The translations under genes were made by a program, and so were the position numbers. From Paracoccus aminovorans (lineage in GTDB: Bacteria > Pseudomonadota > Alphaproteobacteria > Rhodobacterales > Rhodobacteraceae): 64,000 nucleotides of DNA. Below the pieces are notes generated by a model. It was not told the origin of the DNA. It searched no databases and worked only from the letters and a program-made list of their open reading frames with translations. Positions 16,689-25,571 of this stretch are shown here, in pieces. The stretch lies in contig NZ_KQ955208.1 of assembly GCF_001546115.1 (NCBI RefSeq), forward strand, positions 804,252 through 868,251. The letters are read 5' to 3'. Positions within the stretch are counted from its first letter, which is position 1; each line of letters starts with the position of its first letter.

Positions 16689-18497
16689 ATGTCTGGCCCA
16701 ACGGCATCCAATGTCGTGTTTGTCGCCCATCAGGACGACAGCATCCTGTTCATGGAACAGGCCCTGCACGCCGCCCTGACCTGCGGCGAGCCCATCACCA
16801 CCGTCTTTCTCACCGCCGGCGACGCCGGCCGCGGCGCCGCCTATTGGCTGGGCCGCGAGGAAGGCGCCCGCGCCGCCATGTCCGAGATGACCGGCTCGAC
16901 GCAATGGGTGACCGAGACCGTCACGCAGGGCGACAGCGGTTACCAGGTCGTCACCAGCTACCTGGTCGACCAGCCCGGCGTCCGGCTGTATTTCCTGCGC
17001 CTGCCCGACGGCATGCTGCATGGCACCGGCTCGGACCGCTATGGCCGCGAGAGCCTGGAGCAGCTGGTCGAGGGCGACCTGGAGCGGCTGCACAGCGTCG
17101 ACGGCGCCGCCAGCTACGACCGCGCCCAGCTGGTCGAACTGATGCGGCTGCTGATGGACACGCACCAGGCGACGAATGTGCTGATCCAGGACCATGTCAG
17201 CGTGTTTTCGCATGATGACCACAGCGATCACCGCGCCACGGCCTGGCTGGCGACGCTGGCCTTCCAGGGCTCGGACCCCGGGCGGGAACTGGTCGGCCAT
17301 GTCGACTATGGCAGCCGCGCCCTGCCCGCCAATGTCCCGCCCGAGCTGCTGGAGCATTTCCGCGACATCTTCCGCGCCTATGCCGCGCATGACCCCCTGA
17401 CGCAAAGCGGCCATACGCCCGAGGGCGAGCTGATCTTCGAGGCGCATTTCGAGGCCTGGCTGCAGCGCGACCACCTGGTCGCCGACGTGCTGGACCTCTG
17501 GGCGCTGGACTTTACCCAGGTGCGCGGCGGCTGGCGGGTGCAGAACCATGTCCGCACGCTGGCCGATGTGGACGGCGACGGCCAGGCCGACGTGGTGGGC
17601 TTCGGCACGGGCCGGGTGCTGACCGCGCTTGCCGGCGACTATTGCTTCGCCGAGGCGACGGCCTGGTCCGAGGCCTTCACCAGCCGCAGCGGCTGGCGCA
17701 TCGACCGGCACGAGCGCGAGATGGGCGACCTGAACGGCGACGGCCGCGCCGATATCGTGGGTTTCGGCGACAATGGCGTCACGGTGGCGCTGTCGAACGG
17801 CCAGGGCTTCACCGATGCCGGGCTGTGGCTTGCCGACATGGGCCAGCTTGCCGGCAACTGGCGCGTCGCCCGGCATGAACGCGCGGTGGCGGACGTCGAC
17901 GGCGACGGGCGCGACGACGTGATCGGCTTCGGCAATGGCGGCGTGCTGGTCGGCCTGTCCTCAGGCACGGGGCTGGGGCCGGCACAGGTCTTCACGCGCG
18001 AATTCACCTATGCCGCCGGCTGGCGCAACGAGCTTCACGTCCGCGCCCTGGCCGATGTCGACGGCGACGGCCGCGCCGATATCGTGGGCTTTGGCGAGAC
18101 CGGCGTGCAGGTGGCGCTGTCGACCGGCAGCCGCTTTGCCGCCAGCACGGTCTGGAGCGTCGAATTCGCCCGCGCCGGCGGCTGGGACGTGGCCCGGCAC
18201 GAGCGCCTGCTGGCCGATGTGGACGGCGACGGCCGCGCCGACATCGTCGCCTTCGGCGAGACCGGCGTCGCGGTGGCGCTGTCGACCGGCGCGGGCTTCG
18301 CCGTCGCCGAGATCTGGTCGGACGAGTTCGCCTTTGACGACGGCTGGCGCACCGACCGGCACGAGCGCATGCTGGCCGACGTGAACGGCGACGGCCGCGC
18401 CGATATCGTCGGCTTCGGCGAGGAATTCGTCGAGGTGGCGCTGTCGACCGGCTCCGGCTTCGCCGCCCCGGTGCTGGCCGACGATTTCGCCGTCTGA
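16689..18497 (+). CDS. PIG-L family deacetylase fused to a six-repeat FG-GAP/VCBS propeller
   Basis: 602 residues. Residues 1-240 are a PIG-L (LmbE-type) N-acetylglucosaminyl deacetylase domain: the zinc motif is AHQDD (H14, D16, D17; Pro of the usual AHPDD is Gln), and the second metal site is HDDHSDHRAT. Residues about 285-602 are six 54-residue repeats built on ADVDGDGRADIVGFG, each with a DxDxDG calcium loop and a GWRxxRHER strand. The last repeat lacks that strand while one precedes the first repeat, as in a closed beta-propeller. There is no signal peptide. The family fits removal of acetyl groups from amino sugars, with the propeller perhaps binding glycans; the substrate is unknown. 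Confidence 0.9.
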   Translation: MSGPTASNVVFVAHQDDSILFMEQALHAALTCGEPITTVFLTAGDAGRGAAYWLGREEGARAAMSEMTGSTQWVTETVTQGDSGYQVVTSYLVDQPGVRLYFLRLPDGMLHGTGSDRYGRESLEQLVEGDLERLHSVDGAASYDRAQLVELMRLLMDTHQATNVLIQDHVSVFSHDDHSDHRATAWLATLAFQGSDPGRELVGHVDYGSRALPANVPPELLEHFRDIFRAYAAHDPLTQSGHTPEGELIFEAHFEAWLQRDHLVADVLDLWALDFTQVRGGWRVQNHVRTLADVDGDGQADVVGFGTGRVLTALAGDYCFAEATAWSEAFTSRSGWRIDRHEREMGDLNGDGRADIVGFGDNGVTVALSNGQGFTDAGLWLADMGQLAGNWRVARHERAVADVDGDGRDDVIGFGNGGVLVGLSSGTGLGPAQVFTREFTYAAGWRNELHVRALADVDGDGRADIVGFGETGVQVALSTGSRFAASTVWSVEFARAGGWDVARHERLLADVDGDGRADIVAFGETGVAVALSTGAGFAVAEIWSDEFAFDDGWRTDRHERMLADVNGDGRADIVGFGEEFVEVALSTGSGFAAPVLADDFAV

Positions 18498-18553
18498 GAA
18501 TGCCCCTTGGCGACCCCCGGCCGCCTCGGCTAAAGCCGGCAGAAGGGGGTGCC

Positions 18554-19444
18554 ATGGATTTCAAGTGGCTCGAGGATTTCCTGTCGCTGGCCGAGACGCA
18601 CAGCTTCTCGCGCTCGGCCGAGCTGCGCGGCGTCACGCAAAGCGCCTTTTCCCGCCGCATCCGCGCGCTCGAGGAATGGCTGGGCACGGATCTTCTGAAC
18701 CGCGACAGCTATCCGGTGACGCTGACCCCCGAGGGCGTCGCCTTCCGCGAGACCGCCGAGGAGACGGTGCGGATGATCCAGGCCCGCCGCGCCGAATTCC
18801 GCGACCAGGCACGCAACCGCGGCGGCGAGATCAGCTTCCTGGCGCTGCACAGCCTGACCGTGACCTTCCTGCCCGGCTGGCTGATGCGGCTGAAATCCGC
18901 CGCCGGCCAGATGACGAGCCGCGTGAAACCCGAGAATTTCGACCGCTGCATCGAGGCGCTGACCGAGGGCGGCTATGACTTCTTCCTAACCTATGCCCAT
19001 CCGCAGGTGAATATCCCGCTGGACCCGGGCGGCTATCCGCATCTGGTGGTAGGCCAGGACAGCCTCGTCGCCGTGGCGCGTCCCGGCTGGCCGCGCGAAT
19101 GGCTGACCGAGGGCATGCCGATGCTGAAATATTCGCGCGGCTCGTTCCTGAACGCCATGGCCCGCATCGCGCTGGCCCAGCCCGGCGCGCCGCTGGTCTA
19201 TGTCGCGCATACCGACGAATCGAGCATGGCCGAGGCGCTGAAAAGCATGGCCGTGGCCGGGCATGGCATGGTCTGGATCCCGCGCCGGCTGGTCGAGGCC
19301 GAACTGGCCGCCCGGCGGCTGGAAATCGTCGCACCCGAGCTGCCGATGCAGATCCGGCTCTACCGCAATGCCGCGCGCGGCCGCGGCATCACCGGCCGGG
19401 TCTGGCAGGCCGCCCGGCAGTCGGGCGAGGGCGAGGCGCGCTAG
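18554..19444 (+). CDS. LysR-family regulator, HypT/YjiE-like
   Basis: 296-residue LysR-type regulator. The N-terminal helix-turn-helix reads WLEDFLSLAETHSFSRSAE followed by GVTQSAFSRRIRALEEWLG. This arrangement and the following RAEFRDQAR and AALHSLTVTFLP-like region resemble E. coli HypT (YjiE), a hypochlorite-responsive regulator. The start at 18554 follows agaaggggg and removes a spurious 18-residue extension. Neighbours are the PIG-L fusion (same strand, 56 bp upstream) and convergent aspartate aminotransferase; its target is unknown. Confidence 0.85.
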   Translation: MDFKWLEDFLSLAETHSFSRSAELRGVTQSAFSRRIRALEEWLGTDLLNRDSYPVTLTPEGVAFRETAEETVRMIQARRAEFRDQARNRGGEISFLALHSLTVTFLPGWLMRLKSAAGQMTSRVKPENFDRCIEALTEGGYDFFLTYAHPQVNIPLDPGGYPHLVVGQDSLVAVARPGWPREWLTEGMPMLKYSRGSFLNAMARIALAQPGAPLVYVAHTDESSMAEALKSMAVAGHGMVWIPRRLVEAELAARRLEIVAPELPMQIRLYRNAARGRGITGRVWQAARQSGEGEAR

Positions 19445-19468
19445 GCCTGTCTCGCCGGCTGCCTGCTG

Positions 19469-21038
<1,570 letters not shown>

Positions 21039-21129
21039 GCACAATTTTAGCAAACTGCGCCGGGATTAACCGAAGATTGGGGAATATGCTGCACCATGGC
21101 TGAAACGACGCCATGAACGGAAACTGCAT

Positions 21130-21645
21130 ATGCAACAGCGCAGCCCTGCCCAGACGGTGCCCGCCCTGCGGCCCCTGCCACGCAGCAGCCGAAGCGAGGC
21201 CTATCTTGAAAGCCTCCAGATCCTGGAACGGCTGCACCGGCTTCTGCTGGACCTGGTCAAGGACGAATTCGAACGGCTGGGCCGGACGGATCTGACGCCG
21301 ATCCAGGCCATGCTGATCTATAACCTCGGCACGGCCGAGGTGACGGCGGGGGAGTTGCGTTCGCGCGGGATGTATCAGGGCTCGAACGTCTCCTACAACC
21401 TCAAGAAGCTGGTCGAGCTGGGCTATGTCCATCACGAACGCTGCGAGATGGACCGCCGCTCGGTCCGGGTGCGGCTGACCCCCGACGGGCAGGAGGTGCG
21501 CGACTGCGTGGCCGCGCTTTTCACCCGCCATGCCGAGGGGCTGGAGCTGTCCGGCGTGCTGGACGACCCGCCCATCGAGGGGGTGAACCTGCAATGGCGC
21601 CGGGTCGAACGCTTCTGGGCCGAACAGATCCGCTACATCTATTGA
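21130..21645 (+). CDS. MarR-family transcriptional regulator (LdtR-like)
   Basis: 171-residue winged-helix regulator of the MarR class. The DNA-binding core runs LTPIQAMLIYNLG, LRSRGMYQGSNVSYNLKKL, and the wing CEMDRRSVRVRLTPDGQEV at about residues 55-120. An extended N-terminus and the C-terminal FWAEQIRYIY resemble alphaproteobacterial LdtR-type proteins. Transcribed alone; convergent with gloA. Its regulon is not visible from context. Confidence 0.85.
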   Translation: MQQRSPAQTVPALRPLPRSSRSEAYLESLQILERLHRLLLDLVKDEFERLGRTDLTPIQAMLIYNLGTAEVTAGELRSRGMYQGSNVSYNLKKLVELGYVHHERCEMDRRSVRVRLTPDGQEVRDCVAALFTRHAEGLELSGVLDDPPIEGVNLQWRRVERFWAEQIRYIY

Positions 21646-21675
21646 GGCAACGCGCCGGCCTCCGGCGCGACTCGC

Positions 21676-21701
21676 GGCCGCCAGGGGCTTTCCTGGCGGC
21701 C
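21676..21701 (+). terminator. Hairpin after the MarR gene
   Basis: Perfect 10-bp stem ggccgccagg / cctggcggcc with a 6-base loop, 31 bp after the MarR stop codon. The T-run after it is poor, so termination may be weak or Rho-assisted. Confidence 0.5.
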
Positions 21702-21703
21702 TC

Positions 21704-21787
21704 GGATATGCCCGGCCCGGCATGTATCGCCGGCGGGTCGGCCTCTCTCCCCGCCTGCGATCTGGGGGTGACGGGCCGGGCATATCC
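21704..21787. repeat. 15-bp perfect inverted repeat between convergent genes
   Basis: ggatatgcccggccc (21704-21718) faces gggccgggcatatcc (21773-21787) across 54 bp, between the convergent MarR and gloA genes. No gene lies inside. It could be a long terminator-like stem or a small mobile remnant. Confidence 0.5.
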
Positions 21788-21807
21788 AGAAATGCGGCGC
21801 GCCCGGA

Positions 21808-22236
21808 TCACCAGTGGCCGCTGTTCTCCATGCTGGCCCAGGGCTCCTGCGGCGGCAGGCTCTCGCCCTCTTGCAGCAGTTCGATCGAGACATTGTCGGG
21901 ACTGCGCACAAAGGCCATGTGGCCGTCGCGCGGCGGCCGGTTGATGGTCACGCCCGCATCCATCAGCCTCTGGCACAGGTCGTAGATATTCTCGACACGA
22001 TAGGCCAGATGCCCGAAATGCCGGCTGTCCGAAGGCAGCCCGTCATCGCCATCCCAGTTCCAGGTCAGTTCGACCGGACATTCCGGCTGTTCGGGCGGCG
22101 CCATGAAGACCAGGGTGAAGCGGCCCTTGTCGTTCTCGATGCGCCGGGTCTCCTCGAGCCCGAGCAGGCGGAAGAATGCCATCGTCTTGTCGAGGTCGAG
22201 CACGCGCACCATGGTGTGCAGATAACGGATCTTCAT
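21808..22236 (-). CDS. gloA: Lactoylglutathione lyase (glyoxalase I)
   Basis: 142-residue GloA of the vicinal-oxygen-chelate fold, converting the methylglyoxal-glutathione hemithioacetal into S-lactoylglutathione. The four metal ligands are visible: His in YLHTMVRVLDLDKTM, Glu in CPVELTWNW, His in RHFGHLAYRVENIY and Glu in NVSIELLQEG. The absence of the loop insertions of the eukaryotic enzyme suggests the nickel/cobalt type. Divergent from thyX. Confidence 0.93.
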   Translation of the reverse strand: MKIRYLHTMVRVLDLDKTMAFFRLLGLEETRRIENDKGRFTLVFMAPPEQPECPVELTWNWDGDDGLPSDSRHFGHLAYRVENIYDLCQRLMDAGVTINRPPRDGHMAFVRSPDNVSIELLQEGESLPPQEPWASMENSGHW

Positions 22237-22369
22237 CGGCTTTCCTTTCCTTTGCGGCCGTCAGACTGGCATTGCCGCGGCATAACGGCAACCGGCGGCG
22301 CCGGGTTTCCTCGTTGATCGCGGCGCGGACATGCGCGACAAGACGGCAGCAGAAGGAAGGATTCCAGAC

Positions 22370-23275
22370 ATGCCGCTGACCCCCGAACAACAGGCCGAGA
22401 TCGACGAGCTGCGCGCCACCCCGCGCCCCACCCTGCGCGCCGTGGCCGAGGGGATGGAGCGGCATCTCTACCAGGCGCATCCGGTGCTGGACCACGGGCT
22501 GGTGCGGGTCATCGACTATATGGGCGACGACAGCGCCATCACCCAGGCGGCGCGGGTCAGCTATGGCCGCGGCACCAAGTCGGTCTCGAACGACGAAGGG
22601 CTGATCCGCTATCTGATGCGGCACTGGCACTCGACCCCCTTCGAGATGTGCGAGGTCAAGTTCCACGTCAAGCTGCCGGTCTTCGTCGCCCGGCAATGGA
22701 TCCGCCACCGCACCGCCAACGTGAACGAATATTCGGCGCGCTATTCGATCCTCGACCGCGAATTCTACATCCCGGCCCCGGAACAGCTGGCCGCGCAATC
22801 GACCGTGAACAACCAGGGCCGCGGCGAGGTGCTGCAGGGCGACGAGGCCGCGCGCGTCCTGGACCTGCTGCGCGAGGATGCGATGCGCAGCTATGACCAT
22901 TACGAGGCGATGCTGAGCCAGGACGGCCAGCAGGGTCTTGCGCGCGAGCTGGCGCGGATGAACCTGCCGGCCAATGTCTATACGCAATGGTATTGGAAGG
23001 TGGACCTGCACAACCTGTTCCACTTCCTGCGCCTGCGCGCCGACGCCCATGCGCAATACGAGATCCGCGCCTATGCCGAGGCGATGTGCGGCATCGTCCG
23101 CGACTGGGTGCCGCTGGCCTATGCCGCCTTCGAGGATTACCGCCTGGGCGGGGTGCAGCTTTCCGCGAAAGGCGTCGAGGCCCTGAGGCGCCGCCTGTCG
23201 GGCGAGACGGTCACGCTGGAGAACAGCGGCATGAGCAAGGGCGAATGGCGCGAGTTCGAGGGGGTCTGGGGCTGA
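22370..23275 (+). CDS. thyX: Flavin-dependent thymidylate synthase
   Basis: 301-residue ThyX making dTMP from dUMP with FAD and methylenetetrahydrofolate. The signature [15 protein letters not shown] matches RHRxxSxNExSxRY with Asn in place of the usual Ser in TASVNE-type motifs. Other conserved parts are [32 protein letters not shown] and [16 protein letters not shown]. Start at 22370 follows aaggaagg; an upstream ATG would add 13 unrelated residues. Confidence 0.96.
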   Translation: MPLTPEQQAEIDELRATPRPTLRAVAEGMERHLYQAHPVLDHGLVRVIDYMGDDSAITQAARVSYGRGTKSVSNDEGLIRYLMRHWHSTPFEMCEVKFHVKLPVFVARQWIRHRTANVNEYSARYSILDREFYIPAPEQLAAQSTVNNQGRGEVLQGDEAARVLDLLREDAMRSYDHYEAMLSQDGQQGLARELARMNLPANVYTQWYWKVDLHNLFHFLRLRADAHAQYEIRAYAEAMCGIVRDWVPLAYAAFEDYRLGGVQLSAKGVEALRRRLSGETVTLENSGMSKGEWREFEGVWG

Positions 23276-23314
23276 GCGGCACCGCGATGATTTTCAATAA
23301 ATCGTTGCGACAGA

Positions 23315-23335
23315 GTCAACATATTTCGCGTTGAC
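23315..23335. promoter_or_regulatory. Candidate operator: GTCAAC-N9-GTTGAC dyad
   Basis: A perfect 6-bp inverted repeat with 9-bp spacer lies 61 bp before the ATG of the BMP-type binding-protein gene, in an AT-richer stretch. No regulator is encoded next to it. Proposed only from symmetry and position. Confidence 0.4.
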
Positions 23336-23396
23336 CCAGCGTCATCCAACGCCTCCCCTGTCCAGACCCCAACCTCGACAAAGGACAGCGAACAGG

Positions 23397-24380
23397 ATGA
23401 ACGCGACAATTCGGCTGGCTCTGGCCGCCTCGATGCTGATGGCCGGCGCAAGCCATGCGCAGGATACGCTTTCGATCGCCATGCTCATTCCGGGCAAGAT
23501 CGACGACAACGGTTTCATGGAGGCCGGCTACAACGGCCTTCTGAAGATCGAGAAGCAGTTCGGCGCCGAGGTCGCCTATATCGACCAGGTGCAGCCGGAG
23601 CAGGACAAGCTGGAAGAGGCGCTGCGCGCCCTGGCCCAGAAGACCCCCGACATGGTGATCGCCCATGGCGGCCAGAACAACGAGGCCGCGAAGACCGTGG
23701 CGGCCGAGTTCCCGGAGATTCCCTTCGTCGTGGTGCAGGGCGGCGTGACCGGGCCCAACCTGTCGAGCTACGAGGTGCTGCAGGAGCACAGCGCCTGGCT
23801 CGGCGGTGCGGCGGCAGGGCTGCTGACGCAATCCGGCGTGGTCGGCCATATCTCGGGCATCCGGGTGCCGCCGGGGCTGAAGGGGCGCGGCGGCTTCTAC
23901 AACGGGCTGATGCATACCAGGCCCGACGCGAAATTCCTGACGATCTTCGCCGGCAATCAGGACGATACCGACCTGGCCGCACGGGTGGCGAAGGCCGAGA
24001 CCGACCAGGGCGCCGACATCATCTTCACGATGCTGAACGCCGGCCGCCAGGGCGCCACCGACGCCATGCGCGAGGCCGGCGCGAAGCAGATCGGCAATGT
24101 CATCGACTGGACCAAGGTCGCGCCCGATGTCTTCATCGCCTCGGCCATTGCCGATGTCAGCATTCCCAGCGTGCAGGCGGTGCAGGATCTGGCCGACGGC
24201 ACCTGGAAGCCGGGCACGATCAAGCATATCGGGCTTGAAAATCCCGAGGCGGTCTCGCTGAGCCTGTCCGATGCCGTCCCGGCCGAGATCCGCAGCCGGA
24301 TCGACACCCTGCGCGAGCAGATCGTAAGGGGAGAGATTGCGGTCTCGACCGAATATTCCGGGCCCGAGCTCGAGATGTGA
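23397..24380 (+). CDS. BMP-family (PnrA-like) solute-binding lipoprotein/periplasmic protein
   Basis: 327-residue binding protein of the basic-membrane-protein (BMP/Med) family, usually purine-nucleoside or related uptake. The signal peptide MNATIRLALAASMLMAGASHA ends at a signal peptidase I-type site with no Cys lipobox. Family features include IPGKIDDNGFMEAGYNG near the mature N-terminus and AHGGQNNEAAKTVAAEFP. No permease or ATPase gene is adjacent, so it is an orphan or serves a transporter elsewhere. Faces 3-hydroxybutyrate dehydrogenase with 20 bp between stops. Confidence 0.85.
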   Translation: MNATIRLALAASMLMAGASHAQDTLSIAMLIPGKIDDNGFMEAGYNGLLKIEKQFGAEVAYIDQVQPEQDKLEEALRALAQKTPDMVIAHGGQNNEAAKTVAAEFPEIPFVVVQGGVTGPNLSSYEVLQEHSAWLGGAAAGLLTQSGVVGHISGIRVPPGLKGRGGFYNGLMHTRPDAKFLTIFAGNQDDTDLAARVAKAETDQGADIIFTMLNAGRQGATDAMREAGAKQIGNVIDWTKVAPDVFIASAIADVSIPSVQAVQDLADGTWKPGTIKHIGLENPEAVSLSLSDAVPAEIRSRIDTLREQIVRGEIAVSTEYSGPELEM

Positions 24381-24400
24381 CCGGCGGCTGCGGGCGGCGC

Positions 24401-25183
24401 CTAGAGCGCCGTCCACCCCCCATCCACCGAAATCGTCGTGCCGGTGATCTGATCCGCCGCCGGCGAGCACAGGAAGACCGCCGTGCCGCCCATCTGCTCG
24501 ACCGTGGCGAATTCGCCCGAGGGCTGGCGTTGCAGCATGACCTTGGCGATCACATCCTCGCGGCTCATGTTATGGGTCTTCATCTGGTCGGGGATCTGCT
24601 TCTCGACGATCGGGGTCAGCACATAGCCCGGGCAGATCGCATTGCAGGTGATCGCCTCGCCGGCGGTCTCGAGCGCGGTCACCTTGGTCAGGCCGACGAT
24701 GCCGTGCTTGGCCGCGACATAGGCCGACTTGAACGCGCTGGCCGTCAGCCCGTGCGCCGAGGCGATGTTCACCACCCTGCCCCAGCCCGCCTTGCGCATC
24801 ATCGGCAGCGCCACCGCGGTGGTGTGGAAGGCCGAGCTGAGATTGATCGCGATGATCGCATTCCATTTCTCGACCGGGAAATCCGGGATCGGCGCGACAT
24901 GCTGGATGCCGGCATTGTTGACCAGGATGTCGCAGGCGCCGGCCTGCTCGATCAGCGCCCGGCACTGCTCGCCATTCGACATATCGGCCTGGATATAGCG
25001 CACCTTGACGCCATGCTCGCGCGCCAGGCTTTCGGCCAGGGCGTGGTCCTCGGGCGCGTCGGTAAAGCTGTTCAGGACCAGGTCGGCGCCGGCGCGGGCC
25101 AGCTCATGCGCGATGCCCAGCCCGATGCCCGAGTTGGAGCCGGTCACCACCGCCGTCTTGCCGCTGAGGAATTTCTGGAACAT
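24401..25183 (-). CDS. bdhA: D-3-hydroxybutyrate dehydrogenase
   Basis: 260-residue short-chain dehydrogenase that oxidises D-3-hydroxybutyrate, from polyhydroxybutyrate breakdown, to acetoacetate. The cofactor motif is AVVTGSNSGIGLGIAHEL; catalytic residues are Ser in NIASAHGLTAS and YVAAKHG (Tyr-X3-Lys). VNNAGIQHVAPIPDFPVEKW and CNAICPGYVLTPIVEKQIP match the BdhA subgroup. Start at 25183 after aggagagg. Confidence 0.93.
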   Translation of the reverse strand: MFQKFLSGKTAVVTGSNSGIGLGIAHELARAGADLVLNSFTDAPEDHALAESLAREHGVKVRYIQADMSNGEQCRALIEQAGACDILVNNAGIQHVAPIPDFPVEKWNAIIAINLSSAFHTTAVALPMMRKAGWGRVVNIASAHGLTASAFKSAYVAAKHGIVGLTKVTALETAGEAITCNAICPGYVLTPIVEKQIPDQMKTHNMSREDVIAKVMLQRQPSGEFATVEQMGGTAVFLCSPAADQITGTTISVDGGWTAL

Positions 25184-25380
25184 CGCTGCCTCTCCTGCAT
25201 GCCGTGTCGCCTGGGCGGCAGCATGGGGAAATTGCGCCGCCGCGGCAAGGGCGCCCGCGCCGGGGCCGAAAGCCCCCCGCAGTCCCGGCGAAACCACCGT
25301 TTCGCTTCACATTTTCGCGTGATCGATTCCCTTGCCGGCGCGCGCCGATTCCGGCGCCGCCGACTGGCGGGAACCCCAAT

Positions 25381-25408
25381 AAAAAAAGCGCCCGCACGAG
25401 GCGGGCGC
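25381..25408 (-). terminator. Intrinsic terminator reading leftward
   Basis: Minus-strand stem gcgcccgc / gcgggcgc (25388-25408, 5-base loop) followed by seven T. Textbook form. It lies between divergent genes, which is why a small RNA is proposed upstream of it. Confidence 0.85.
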
Positions 25409-25510
25409 AAGTCATGAGGCAGGTTTCATACAGGCAAGAAACCTATCGAGCAGTGCCTTATCTATACGCTTTTCCCCCCATGAGTCCAAGGCTCAAGTTT
25501 GCCTCATGGT
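25381..25510 (-). ncRNA. Candidate small RNA with its own terminator
   Basis: In minus-strand reading the region ends in a classical intrinsic terminator although no minus-strand gene lies upstream: the neighbours are divergent. The body can close by a 9-bp pairing of catgaggca (25500-25508 region, minus strand) with tgcctcatg (25413-25421 region), and holds an inner hairpin ggtttc/gaaacc (25422-25443). Length would be about 125 nt. No family was recognised; the SRP RNA and 6S signatures are absent. It could instead be part of the leader of the plus-strand gene. Confidence 0.45.
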
Positions 25511-25571
25511 GAACGGCCGGTTAATCTCGGCGCCAACAACATCAGCGACCCGGAAAACAGGGCCTTCGAGC

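Larger units (their letters stand above)
25184..25571. other. 388-bp gap between bdhA and the oligopeptide-binding gene
   Basis: No protein gene is apparent. 25184-25380 is ordinary GC-rich sequence and should hold the bdhA promoter. 25381-25510 contains a terminator and long-range inverted repeats on the minus strand, described as a candidate small RNA. 25510-25571 leads into the binding-protein gene. Confidence 0.6.

Noticed and set aside
25381..25510. SRP RNA, 6S RNA or tmRNA
   Set aside because: The conserved SRP tetraloop and asymmetric loop, the 6S central bubble and tmRNA tRNA-like ends are not visible; only a generic small RNA is proposed.
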